Position numbers and translations under genes: made by a program
Part shown: one piece after another, positions 52,682 through 60,835 of the stretch
Position numbering within the stretch: the first letter of the stretch is position 1
Layout of the letters: each line of letters begins with the position of its first letter
NCBI GenBank assembly: GCA_963768975.1
Contig: CAVYKB010000014.1
Location: forward strand, 83,907 to 147,906
Direction: 5' to 3'
DNA: 64,000 nucleotides
DNA from: CADCTB01 sp963768975
Lineage (GTDB): Bacteria > Actinomycetota > Acidimicrobiia > Acidimicrobiales > AC-14
The notes under the pieces: generated by a model
Seen by the model: the letters and a program-made list of their open reading frames with translations, nothing else
Told to the model about the DNA's origin: nothing
Databases searched by the model: none

Positions 52682-53476
52682 TCAGACCAAGCAAGGGCCA
52701 GTGCTGACCCGGCCGGAGCGGGGCCGGGCCAGGACAGGGCCCAGCTCCTCGCTGGCCACCGCGAATGCGGTGCCCCGCCGCAGGTTGGAGACGGCGAAGG
52801 CCACGCCGACCACCTTGCCCGCGCTGTTGACCAGGGCGGCGCCGGAGTCACCGGGCTCGAGGTCGGCGCCGAGGACCAGGATCTGCCGGGGCGTCGACGG
52901 GCGGTCGTAGATGTCGCCGGCGTCGATCGTCGCCCGGCGCAGGACCTGGGCCGGCGAGATCTCCACCGCCGGCCGGCCTCGCGGGTGGCCGTACACCCCA
53001 TCGGTCTCGCCGACGACGGCGGAGCCCAGGCCAAGGGACGGCTGGCCCAGGCCGGGCACCGCCAGCACGGCGAGATCGCGCACGGGGTCGAAGGTGACCA
53101 CGGTGGCGGGTAGCGTGCGCCCGTCGGGCCGCAGGACCTCGGCGCTGGTCGTGCCGGCGACCACGTGGGCGTTGGTCACGATGGTGTCGGGTGCCGGCGA
53201 GAACCCGCTGCCGTAGAGGCGCCGGCCGCACGCCGCGCCGCTCACCCGGACGGTCGAGGCGGTCACCGGGCTCAGGGCGGGCACCAGCTTCGCTTCCGGC
53301 ATCGGGATCAGCCGGGCCAGGACGTTGTTGAGGAGGAGCAGGACGTCGTTGACCGGTGACGCGGCCGGTGTCGCCTGGTTCGGCGCGGCCGAGACCGGCC
53401 CAGCAATTGCCACCGGGGCAGCCAGTGCCAGTGCGATGACGAGGGCCCCAGCCCGGTGACGCACGCTCAGAAACAC
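52682..53476 (-). CDS. Secreted trypsin-like serine protease, MarP protease-domain-like
   Basis: A 264-residue secreted protease. The GTG at 53476 has AGAGGAGG 7 bases upstream, which fixes the start; it gives a signal peptide ending near VSAAPNQA. The S1 fold shows RVSGAACGRRLYGSGF, VTNAHVVAG (about H104), DPVRDLAVL (about D134) and EPGDSGAALV (about S211). These segments match the periplasmic domain of MarP, the acid-resistance protease of mycobacteria, but the four-helix CvpA-like membrane half is absent. A role in envelope stress or pH resistance would fit. Confidence 0.9.
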   Translation of the reverse strand: MFLSVRHRAGALVIALALAAPVAIAGPVSAAPNQATPAASPVNDVLLLLNNVLARLIPMPEAKLVPALSPVTASTVRVSGAACGRRLYGSGFSPAPDTIVTNAHVVAGTTSAEVLRPDGRTLPATVVTFDPVRDLAVLAVPGLGQPSLGLGSAVVGETDGVYGHPRGRPAVEISPAQVLRRATIDAGDIYDRPSTPRQILVLGADLEPGDSGAALVNSAGKVVGVAFAVSNLRRGTAFAVASEELGPVLARPRSGRVSTGPCLV

Positions 53477-53737
53477 GTTTTGCCTCCTCTCCGCACGATC
53501 GGATACCAAGGTACCGAAGCCATGGCTCTAGTCGACCTCGGTCACGGCTGGCCGGACGATTACGTCGAAGCGAAGCTGGCCCGAGCCCTGCCCGGCCCGG
53601 CCGCCCGGCTGCCGGCCGGCGCCGGCATCGACACCGCCGGACCTGAGCGCCGCCGGCTCCTGGCCTGATCGTCGGCCGGAGCGACGACCCGGACCTTCAC
53701 GCGCTCACGCCGTGACCGGCTGAGTACCGTCGGGCCC
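53477..53737. other. Gene-poor gap with an unconvincing 48-codon frame
   Basis: Between the protease and the LLM oxidoreductase. A frame from ATG 53522 to 53668 (MALVDLGHGWPDDYVEAKLA) has protein-like residues at its start but no ribosome site or family. It might be a relic. No terminator or promoter stands out. Confidence 0.3.
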
Positions 53738-54487
53738 ATGTCGCGCTTCAAGGTCGGGTACCACTTCTTCCAGCAGGGCACGACGATCGCCGAGCTGCGG
53801 CGGGTCTGGCAGGAGGCCGACCGGATGGGGGTCGACAGCATCTGGCCCTGGGACCATTTCTTCCCGATCTACGGCGACCCGGGTGCCGCCTCGTTCGAGG
53901 GCTGGTCCCTGCTGGCGGCCATGGCCGTCGACACCGAGCATGCCCAGCTCGGCATGCTCGTCACCGGCAATCCCTACCGCAACCCCGACCTGCTGGCCGA
54001 CATGGCCCGCACGGTGGACCACCTCAGCGGCGGGCGGGCCGTCCTGGGCATCGGCGCCGGCTGGTTCGAGCGGGACTTCGACGAGTACGGCTACGACTTC
54101 GGCACGCCCGCCGGCCGGCTCAAGGCGCTGGAGGCGTCCCTGCAGCGGATCCGGGCCCGGATCGACCGCCTGAACCCCCCGCCCCTTGGCCCGCTGCCGA
54201 TCCTGGTGGGCGGCGCCGGCGAGAAGGTCACCCTGCGCCTCGTCGCCCAGTACGCCGACATGTGGAACACCTTCGGCCCGGTCGAGGCGTTCGCGGCCAA
54301 GAACAAGGTGCTCGACGACTGGTGCGCCCGGGTCGGGCGCGACCCAACCGAGATCGAGCGCACGGTGATGGTCTTCGACGCCAGCGACGTCGACGCCTAC
54401 CTCGACGCCGGCGCCCAGCACCTCATCCTCGGTGCCGGCCCGCCGTTCGACCTCGAGCCCCTCCGAGCTCTGATCGCCCAGCGATGA
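53738..54487 (+). CDS. LLM-class (F420-dependent type) oxidoreductase
   Basis: A 249-residue TIM-barrel protein of the luciferase-like monooxygenase superfamily. Typical parts are DRMGVDSIWPWDHFFPIYGD (residues about 29-48), LGMLVTGNPYRNPDLLADM, VDHLSGGRAVLGIGAGWFERD and GPLPILVGGAGEKVTLRLVAQ, which belong to the actinobacterial F420-binding subgroup. The reaction is unknown. ATG 53738; the frame is isolated, with 208 bp without a gene after it. Confidence 0.9.
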   Translation: MSRFKVGYHFFQQGTTIAELRRVWQEADRMGVDSIWPWDHFFPIYGDPGAASFEGWSLLAAMAVDTEHAQLGMLVTGNPYRNPDLLADMARTVDHLSGGRAVLGIGAGWFERDFDEYGYDFGTPAGRLKALEASLQRIRARIDRLNPPPLGPLPILVGGAGEKVTLRLVAQYADMWNTFGPVEAFAAKNKVLDDWCARVGRDPTEIERTVMVFDASDVDAYLDAGAQHLILGAGPPFDLEPLRALIAQR

Positions 54488-54695
54488 CTGTCCACGCCAC
54501 AGCATCACCTTCGATTGCGCCGACCCGCCGGCGCCGGGGACCCCCGGGGAACGAGTTTTGCGTCGGCCTGCACCCTTGCCGCGGCCAGCAAGGACCCCAC
54601 CGAAGCTCCGCTGGGCAATATGCGACCCAGGGGTGCGCCCAGTCACCGAGGATCGCGAGAAACCCCGATCTGGACTAGCCGGGTGGTACGTTTCG

Positions 54696-55886
54696 ATGCT
54701 GTCCGACCCACCTGCGCCCGCCGAAACCCCGTCCGGGGCGCCGCTCACCTGGCAGGCCGTGGCCGTGTTCCTGGCCACTGCGGCGGTGCTGTTCCTCGTC
54801 ATGGGGGCCGTCGCGCCCCGGCTCCCGGAGGCGTCGGGGCTGCGGCTGACGCCGGCATTCACCGGGCCCGAGTGGCTGGCCGGCTGGGCGCAATGGGACT
54901 CGGGGTGGTATCACCGGATCGCCGCCGACGGCTACTCCTACGTCGCCGGCCAGCAGTCCACAGTGGCCTTCTTCCCGGCCTACCCGGTGGTGGTGGGGGC
55001 CCTCGGTGTCCTGGTTGACGACCCCTATCTGGCCGGCATCGCCGTCACCCTGGCGGCCGGGGTGGCGGTGGCTGCCCTGTTCGCGGCGTGGGCGCGGCCC
55101 CGGCTCTCGCCGACCGCGGCGTGGGCCGCCCTCCTGGCCTTCCTGCTGTTCCCCTACGCCTTCTTCCTCTACGGCGTGGTGTACGCCGACGCCCTGTTCG
55201 TGGCCGCCCTCCTGGGCGCCTTCGTGCTCCTCGACGATGACCACCCCGTGCTGGCCGGGCTGGCCGGAGCGGTGGCGACCGCGGCCCGCCCCGTCGGCAT
55301 CGTGCTGATCGTCGGCCTGGCCGTCCGGGCCCTGGAACGCCGGGGCGCCCTGAGGCCGGCGGGCGGCCGATGGGTCGACTGGCGCCGGGCCCACCCGGCC
55401 GACGCCGGCGTGCTGCTGTCCGTCCTCGGCATCGCCGGCTGGTGCGTCTACCTATGGGCCCGCTTCGGCGACCCGTTTGCGTTCGCCAGTGCCCAGGGCG
55501 CCTGGGACCAGGGCGCGGGGCCGGCGACCTGGCTCAAGTTCCAGTTTTTCGAGGACATCACCGACCTGCGCAGCCCGCGGGCCTGGCTCCTGTACATGGC
55601 CCATCCCGTGCTCACCATCGCCGCCGCCTGCCTGCTGCCCCGGGTCTTCCGCCGCTTCGGCGCCGGCTACGGCATCTATGCCGCCCTGCTGATCGGCCTG
55701 TCCGCCCTGTCGACCAAGAACTTCTTCGGCATGGCCCGCTACCTGCTGGCCGCCTTCCCGTGCTTCGCGGCCCTCGGTGAAGTGCTGGATGAGCGCCCGG
55801 GCCTGCGCCGGCTGTACATTCCTGCCGGCGGGGTCGCCCTGGTGGCCCTTACCGCCATCTTCGGCACCGGGTACTACTTGTCATGA
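54696..55886 (+). CDS. PIG-V-like mannosyltransferase family membrane protein (copy 2)
   Basis: A 396-residue polytopic GT-C-like protein, paralog of the one at 42435. Shared motifs are WAQWDSGWYHRIAADGYSY, STVAFFPAYPVVVGAL, LLFPYAFFLYGVVYADALFV, ATAARPVGIVLIVGLAVRAL, FLWARFGDPFAF-like text (YLWARFGDPFAFASAQG) and STKNFFGMARYLLAAFPCF. It probably transfers mannose from a polyprenyl carrier at the outer face. ATG 54696 is in frame; the 208 bp before it contain no clear gene. It heads a set of four closely packed plus-strand genes. Confidence 0.88.
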   Translation: MLSDPPAPAETPSGAPLTWQAVAVFLATAAVLFLVMGAVAPRLPEASGLRLTPAFTGPEWLAGWAQWDSGWYHRIAADGYSYVAGQQSTVAFFPAYPVVVGALGVLVDDPYLAGIAVTLAAGVAVAALFAAWARPRLSPTAAWAALLAFLLFPYAFFLYGVVYADALFVAALLGAFVLLDDDHPVLAGLAGAVATAARPVGIVLIVGLAVRALERRGALRPAGGRWVDWRRAHPADAGVLLSVLGIAGWCVYLWARFGDPFAFASAQGAWDQGAGPATWLKFQFFEDITDLRSPRAWLLYMAHPVLTIAAACLLPRVFRRFGAGYGIYAALLIGLSALSTKNFFGMARYLLAAFPCFAALGEVLDERPGLRRLYIPAGGVALVALTAIFGTGYYLS

Positions 55887-55902
55887 CAGGAGACGCGCTC
55901 GT

Positions 55903-56745
55903 TTGACCCGGTTGTTGATCGTCAACGCCGATGACTATGGGCTCACCGAGGGCATCTCCCGCGGCATCCTCCACGCCCATCAGGAGGGGATCGTCACCAG
56001 CACCTCGGCGATCGCCCTGGGGCCGGCGTACCCCAAGGTGGCCAAGTGGCTGGCCGAGCACGAGACCCTCGGCGTCGGAGTCCACCTGGCCGCGGTGGGG
56101 GAGGACCCGCCCTTGCTCAGTGCCCGAGAGGTCCCGTCGCTCGTTTCCAAGCGGGGCCACCTGTGCGAGACCTACGGCGCCTTCCTCAAGCGGGCCCTCA
56201 CCGGGCGCATCAACTCCGAGGAGCTGCGGCTGGAGTTCACCGCCCAGCTGGAGTCGGTCCAGGAGCTCGGGGTACCGATCACCCACCTCGACGCCCACCA
56301 GCACCTCCAGCTGTGGCCATCGGTGTGCTCGGTCGTGATCGACCTCGCCACCCGCTACCGCATCCCCGCGGTACGGGTGCCGCGCTTCCGGGCCCGCAAC
56401 CCTGTCGCCCTGGGTGTCACCGTGCTCGGCGCCGCCCTGGCCCGGCGGGCCAAGCGGGCCGGCCTGGCCTTCCCGCTCGACGCCGTCGGCATCGAGTGCG
56501 CCGGCCACCTCGACGAGAAGCGCCTGCCCACGGTCCTTGCCCGCCTGGCCGCCCACAACCACGCGAACGCCGAGCTCACCGTGCACCCCGGCGAGGGCGA
56601 GGACCAGGACCGGGCCCGCTACCAGTGGGGCTACCGCTGGGAGGACGAGCTGGCCGCCCTGGTGGGCCCCGTCGCCCGGAGGGCGGTTGCCGACGCCGGC
56701 TTCATCCTCGCCACCTACGCGGACCTTCCCCGCGCAGCCAGGTGA
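55903..56745 (+). CDS. ChbG/HpnK (YdjC-like) carbohydrate deacetylase
   Basis: A 280-residue metal-dependent deacetylase. Motifs: RLLIVNADDYGLTEGISRG with the metal-binding DD, LGVGVHLAA, ITHLDAHQHLQLWPSV, and ELTVHPGEGEDQDRARYQ. The YdjC family removes acetyl groups from N-acetylated sugars or hopanoid-type glycoconjugates. TTG 55903 has AGGAGA about 10 bases before it; the gene starts 17 bases after the mannosyltransferase. A function in processing the same glycolipid is plausible. The stop overlaps the following methyltransferase start (GTGA). Confidence 0.9.
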   Translation: MTRLLIVNADDYGLTEGISRGILHAHQEGIVTSTSAIALGPAYPKVAKWLAEHETLGVGVHLAAVGEDPPLLSAREVPSLVSKRGHLCETYGAFLKRALTGRINSEELRLEFTAQLESVQELGVPITHLDAHQHLQLWPSVCSVVIDLATRYRIPAVRVPRFRARNPVALGVTVLGAALARRAKRAGLAFPLDAVGIECAGHLDEKRLPTVLARLAAHNHANAELTVHPGEGEDQDRARYQWGYRWEDELAALVGPVARRAVADAGFILATYADLPRAAR

Positions 56746-57416
56746 CGTACGGGCGTCTGGCGCCCGGTTCGCCCCGCCGGCGGGTCCTGTCTCTGTACCG
56801 GGGTGCGGCTCTACCCGTCCGGGCCCACACTACGGTCCGGTGGGCGACCTGCCCGTTCCCTGCGGTGGCCGCCCAGTTGCCGGGCGCCGGCCGCATCCTC
56901 GAGGTCGGGTGCGGGCACGGCCTCCTGTCGCTGTACCTGGCCCTCACCTCGGCCGAGCGCCAGGTCGTCGGGATCGACGTCGACGAGGACAAGCTGGCCG
57001 CAGCCCAGGCGGCGGCCGCCGGCGCCGGCCTTGACGCCACCTTTGAGGTGGTCGCCGGCGCCGAGCTGCCGGCGGGGCCCTGGGCCGGCATCGCCATCGT
57101 CGACGTGCTCTACCTCCTCTCGGCGCCCGACCAGCTGTCGTTGTTGCGGTCCTGCGCCGAGCTGGTGTCGCCCGGTGGCACGCTGGTGGTCAAGGAGATG
57201 GCGTTGGAGCCCGGGTGGAAGGCGGCGTGGAACCGCCTGCAGGAGACGGCCTCGGTGAAGCTGCTGGGCATCACCGAGGGCGAGCAGCTGACGTTCCTGG
57301 CGCCGGCGGAGATGGCGGCGGCCATGGCCGCCGGCGGGGTCACCGTGCGTGACCGGCCCATCCATCGCGGCTATCCCCATCCCCACCACCTCCTGGTGGG
57401 CACCAAGCCGGCATGA
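56742..57416 (+). CDS. Class I SAM-dependent methyltransferase
   Basis: A 224-residue protein with a Rossmann SAM-binding fold: motif I ILEVGCGHGLLSLYLAL (about residues 50-66), motif II GIDVDEDKLAAAQ, and VVKEMALEPGWKAAWNRLQE later. The N-terminal YRGAALPVRAHTTVRWATCP and the position after a YdjC-type deacetylase are typical of glycolipid-processing clusters. The substrate is unknown. It is coupled by 4-base overlaps to the genes on both sides. Confidence 0.88.
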   Translation: MTYGRLAPGSPRRRVLSLYRGAALPVRAHTTVRWATCPFPAVAAQLPGAGRILEVGCGHGLLSLYLALTSAERQVVGIDVDEDKLAAAQAAAAGAGLDATFEVVAGAELPAGPWAGIAIVDVLYLLSAPDQLSLLRSCAELVSPGGTLVVKEMALEPGWKAAWNRLQETASVKLLGITEGEQLTFLAPAEMAAAMAAGGVTVRDRPIHRGYPHPHHLLVGTKPA

Positions 57417-60028
57417 ACCCGCTCGGGCGTGGCGTGGTCGTCGCCCCTGGCGCCGAGGCGCCGGCGGAGTGGGCCGGCGCCCCCCGGATCCGGGTGGAGG
57501 ACGAGTCGGCCGCCGGCGCCCTGCACGAGGCGTGGTCGCAGCGCCGGCCGGTCGTGGTCGAGCTGGGCATCGACGCCGGCGAGCTAAAGAAGCCCGAGAC
57601 CGAGGCCCGGCCGCCGTATGTCCTTGGCCCCGGCTTTGAGTTCGCCCGGGAGCGGCTGCACTTCCTGGTGTGGGCCAACACCTACGACGCCCGCTCGGGG
57701 GAGCCGGTGTGGTGGCACGGGGTGCGGGCCGGGCGCCTGGGCGCCACTGCCACTCGTGTGGCCGTGGGCGGCCCCGCCGACGTCGTCCTGCCCGACGGCA
57801 CGCCGGCGTGGTGCGACGGTGGGCCCCGGCAGGCGCTGGCCGGCGTGGAGTACGCAGTGGTGCACCGGGACTCGATCGACGCCGGCCGCCTGACCGTGGC
57901 CACGGACCACCCGACGGCTGCGGTGCTCGCGCCCGACCAGCTGGCCGCCGTCTCCCACGCCGGCGGCCCGGCCCGCATCATCGCCCCCGCCGGCTCGGGC
58001 AAGACCCGGGTGCTGACCGAGCGGCTCCGCCACCTGCTGGCGGACCGCAACCACGAGCCCGACCTGCTCACCGCGGTGGCCTACAACGTGAAGGCGGCCG
58101 AGGAGCTGCGGGGGCGCATAGTCGGCGGAGAGCCGCCAAGCGGCTCAGTCGGCCTGAGGCCGACCGTCCGCACCCTCAACTCCCTCGGCCTGTTCATCTG
58201 CCAGATGGCGGGGTCGGTCTCGGTGGTCGAGGAGCGGGAGTGCCGCAACATCGTCCAGTCGCTGGTCAAGATCCCCCGCAAGGCCAACGCCGACCCCGTC
58301 GCCCCCTACCTGGAGGCGCTGTCGGCCATCCGCCTGGGCCTGCTCGACCCCGAGGCGGCCGAGTCCCGCTTCCCCGACGCCGCCGGCGTCTCGGTGGCCT
58401 TCGACGGCTACCGCGCCGCCCTGGCCAAGCGGGGCGCTGTCGACTTCGACGAGCAGATCTACCGGGCCGTCGAGCTGCTGCTCACCGACCCCGACATCCG
58501 GGCGCGGGCCCGGGCCGGGTGCCGCACGCTCCTCGTCGACGAGTTCCAGGACCTCACGCCGGCCCACGTGCTGCTGATCCGGCTGCTGGCCGGGCCGCCG
58601 GCGTCGGTGTTCGGGGTGGGCGACGACGACCAGGTCATCTACGGCTACGCCGGCGCCGACCCCGGGTTCCTCATCGACTTCGCCCGCTGGTTCCCCGGCG
58701 CCGCCACTTACGACCTCCGGGTCAACTACCGCTGCCCGCCGGCCATCGTCGCCGGCGCCCAGACCCTGCTGGGCTACAACCGCCGGCGCATCCCCAAGAC
58801 CGTGTCGCCGGCGCCGGGCCGGGCGGATGAGGCCGGCGCCCTCGTCGTCCAGCCCGTGCCGGCGGACGACCTCACCCGGGCCGCCCGCGACCGGGTGGTG
58901 GCCTGGCTCGACCACGACGTCGAGCCCACCGACGTCGCCATCCTGGCCCGGGTCAATGCCGTGCTGCTGCCCATCCAGGTATTGCTGGCCCAGTCGGGTA
59001 TCCCGTGCAACCGGGCGGTCGGCACCGAGCTGCTGGGCCGCACGGGCATCGCCGCCGCCCTCGCCTACCTACGCATCGGGGTGGCGCCGCACGACATCTC
59101 CCGGGAGGACGTGGCCGCCACCGTGCGCCGGCCGTCGCGCAAGATCGCCCGCAACGTGCTGGAGATGATGGGCCGGCGGCCCCGCACGTCGATCGCCGAC
59201 CTCCGCAGCCTGGGTGACTGGCTCTCCGGCGACGACTCCGAGCGGGTCCACACCTACGCCAACGACCTGGAGCTGATCTCTGCGGCCACCGCCCGGCCAG
59301 GCGCCACGACGGCGGCGGTCTTCGACCTCATCCGCCGGCGGGTGGGCCTCGACCGGGCCATGAGCGCCCTCGACGCCTCCCGCGGCTCGGCCGACCGTTC
59401 GGCCCACGGCGACGACCTGTGGGCGCTGGAGCAGCTAGCCGCCCTCCATCCCGACCCCGGCGGGTTCGAGCCCTGGCTCCGTGCCGCGCTGACCGCCCAT
59501 CCCGACGACGGGCGCCCCTGCGTGCACCTGTCGACGGTCCACAAGGTCAAGGGCCGGGAGTGGCCGAACGTGATCGTCTTCGGCGCCTCGGCCGACCTGT
59601 TCCCGCACCGGCTGTCCGACGACGTCGAGGAGGAGCGGCGGGTCTTCCACGTCGCCCTGACCCGAGCGTCAAGGACGTGCGTGGTTCTGGGCGACACGGA
59701 GGCCCCGTCGCCGTTCCTTGCCGAGCTGGAGGGCACCGCAGCGGCGCCGGCAGTGCGGGAGGCGCCGGCGCCCAAGGTGCGGATTCGAACGGAAGTACCT
59801 GTCGCAGGGGAGTCGCCCCTGTGGGACGCGCTCAAGGAGTGGCGGACCGGCATCGCCCGCCGGGACAAGGTGCCGCCCTACGTCGTCATGAGCGACGCCC
59901 ACCTGAAGGGCATCGCCGACCGGAAGCCGGCGACGCTGCGGGAGCTGGCCGGCTGCGCCGGCATCGGCCCCCTCAAGCTGGAGCGCTACGGCGAGGACAT
60001 CCTCGCCGTCATTGAGGGGTCAGGGTGA
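57413..60028 (+). CDS. uvrD2: UvrD2-like superfamily I DNA helicase with HRDC domain
   Basis: An 871-residue helicase. About 185 N-terminal residues form an extension with no recognised domain, after which come the UvrD/Rep core motifs: IIAPAGSGKTRVLTERL (Walker A lysine about K197), LLVDEFQDLTPAHVLL, GDDDQVIYGYAGADP, the motif VNYRCPPAIVAGA, and TVHKVKGREWPNVIV, FHVALTRASRTCVV. The C-terminus is an HRDC domain (WDALKEWRTGIARRDKVPPY to LERYGEDILAVI), as in mycobacterial UvrD2. It unwinds DNA in repair. The ATG overlaps the methyltransferase stop, and the 3' end overlaps the convergent pdxH by 9 bases. The extension seems longer than in UvrD2. Confidence 0.92.
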   Translation: MNPLGRGVVVAPGAEAPAEWAGAPRIRVEDESAAGALHEAWSQRRPVVVELGIDAGELKKPETEARPPYVLGPGFEFARERLHFLVWANTYDARSGEPVWWHGVRAGRLGATATRVAVGGPADVVLPDGTPAWCDGGPRQALAGVEYAVVHRDSIDAGRLTVATDHPTAAVLAPDQLAAVSHAGGPARIIAPAGSGKTRVLTERLRHLLADRNHEPDLLTAVAYNVKAAEELRGRIVGGEPPSGSVGLRPTVRTLNSLGLFICQMAGSVSVVEERECRNIVQSLVKIPRKANADPVAPYLEALSAIRLGLLDPEAAESRFPDAAGVSVAFDGYRAALAKRGAVDFDEQIYRAVELLLTDPDIRARARAGCRTLLVDEFQDLTPAHVLLIRLLAGPPASVFGVGDDDQVIYGYAGADPGFLIDFARWFPGAATYDLRVNYRCPPAIVAGAQTLLGYNRRRIPKTVSPAPGRADEAGALVVQPVPADDLTRAARDRVVAWLDHDVEPTDVAILARVNAVLLPIQVLLAQSGIPCNRAVGTELLGRTGIAAALAYLRIGVAPHDISREDVAATVRRPSRKIARNVLEMMGRRPRTSIADLRSLGDWLSGDDSERVHTYANDLELISAATARPGATTAAVFDLIRRRVGLDRAMSALDASRGSADRSAHGDDLWALEQLAALHPDPGGFEPWLRAALTAHPDDGRPCVHLSTVHKVKGREWPNVIVFGASADLFPHRLSDDVEEERRVFHVALTRASRTCVVLGDTEAPSPFLAELEGTAAAPAVREAPAPKVRIRTEVPVAGESPLWDALKEWRTGIARRDKVPPYVVMSDAHLKGIADRKPATLRELAGCAGIGPLKLERYGEDILAVIEGSG

Positions 60029-60598
60029 GAGGCGTTCGATGACCCAGCCGCCGGCGCCGTCACGCCGGTAGCGCAGGCGGTCGTGCAGCCGGTCGTCGCG
60101 GTGGTGCCAGAACTCGACGGTCTCGGGCACGATCCGGAACCCGCCCCAGAACGCCGGCCGCGGCACCTCGCCGGGGTACCGGGCCGTCGCCTCGGCCAGC
60201 CGGGCCTCCAGCTGGGCCCGGTCGACGATGACCTCGCTCTGGCGTGACGCCCAGGCGCCGAGCTGGCTACCCCGGGGCCGGCCGCGCCAGTAGGCGTCGG
60301 ACTCCTCGGGATCGACGAGGACGGCGGCGCCGGCCACCCGCACCTGGCGGGCCGGCGCCCAGAAGAACAGCAGCGCCGCCCGGGGGTTGGCGATCAGGTC
60401 CTTGGCCTTGGCGCTCCCGTAATTGGTGAAGAAGGCGAAACCCCGCTCGTCCGCGCTCTTGAGCAGCACCATCCGCACCGCCGGCACGCCGTCCGCCGAG
60501 GCGGTGGCGACGGCGACCTCCGGAGGTGATCCGGCCTCGGCGTGCCAGGCGTGGAACTGCGCCACCGGATTCGGGTCGACGTCGTCCTCGGACAGCAT
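60020..60598 (-). CDS. pdxH: Pyridoxamine 5'-phosphate oxidase
   Basis: A 192-residue FMN-dependent oxidase that converts pyridoxine or pyridoxamine 5'-phosphate to PLP. It has the expected length and motifs: PAVRMVLLKSADERGFAFFT (residues about 44-63), NPRAALLFFWAPARQVRV, GSQLGAWASRQSEVI, PAFWGGFRIVPETVEFW and the C-terminal RLHDRLRYRRDG with final RLSP. ATG at 60598. The gene is isolated on the minus strand between a helicase and the hydrogenase genes. Confidence 0.95.
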   Translation of the reverse strand: MLSEDDVDPNPVAQFHAWHAEAGSPPEVAVATASADGVPAVRMVLLKSADERGFAFFTNYGSAKAKDLIANPRAALLFFWAPARQVRVAGAAVLVDPEESDAYWRGRPRGSQLGAWASRQSEVIVDRAQLEARLAEATARYPGEVPRPAFWGGFRIVPETVEFWHHRDDRLHDRLRYRRDGAGGWVIERLSP

Positions 60599-60778
60599 CC
60601 TCCGATCATGGCCGGTGATAGGACACCACGATGCGCATCGGGATCAAGACCTCACCGCAGAACACGACTTGGCCGGCTACCTCCAGTAACGCGCCGGCGG
60701 CCCCGGTGAGTGTGCAGAATTGCGGCTCTGGGCCGGGAGAATGCACAACACGCCGGCTGTGGCCGGGAGCGGGCGCGA

Positions 60779-60804
60779 CAACGGGCCCCCGAAGGGGCCC
60801 GTTG
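60779..60804 (-). terminator. UUCG-tetraloop hairpin at the end of the hydrogenase genes
   Basis: An 11-bp perfect stem, CAACGGGCCCC with GGGGCCCGTTG, with a CGAA loop on the plus strand, reads as C(UUCG)G on the leftward RNA, the extra-stable tetraloop. It lies 32 bases past the hydrogenase large-subunit stop. There is no T-run after it, so it could end transcription or protect the 3' end of the mRNA. Confidence 0.65.
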
Positions 60805-60835
60805 ACTGCGGTTGGCTCCGAGGAACGTGGGGGGG

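Noticed and set aside
59775..59790. A tRNA-like ggattcgaac word
   Set aside because: It lies inside the helicase coding sequence, and no acceptor or anticodon stems can be formed around it.
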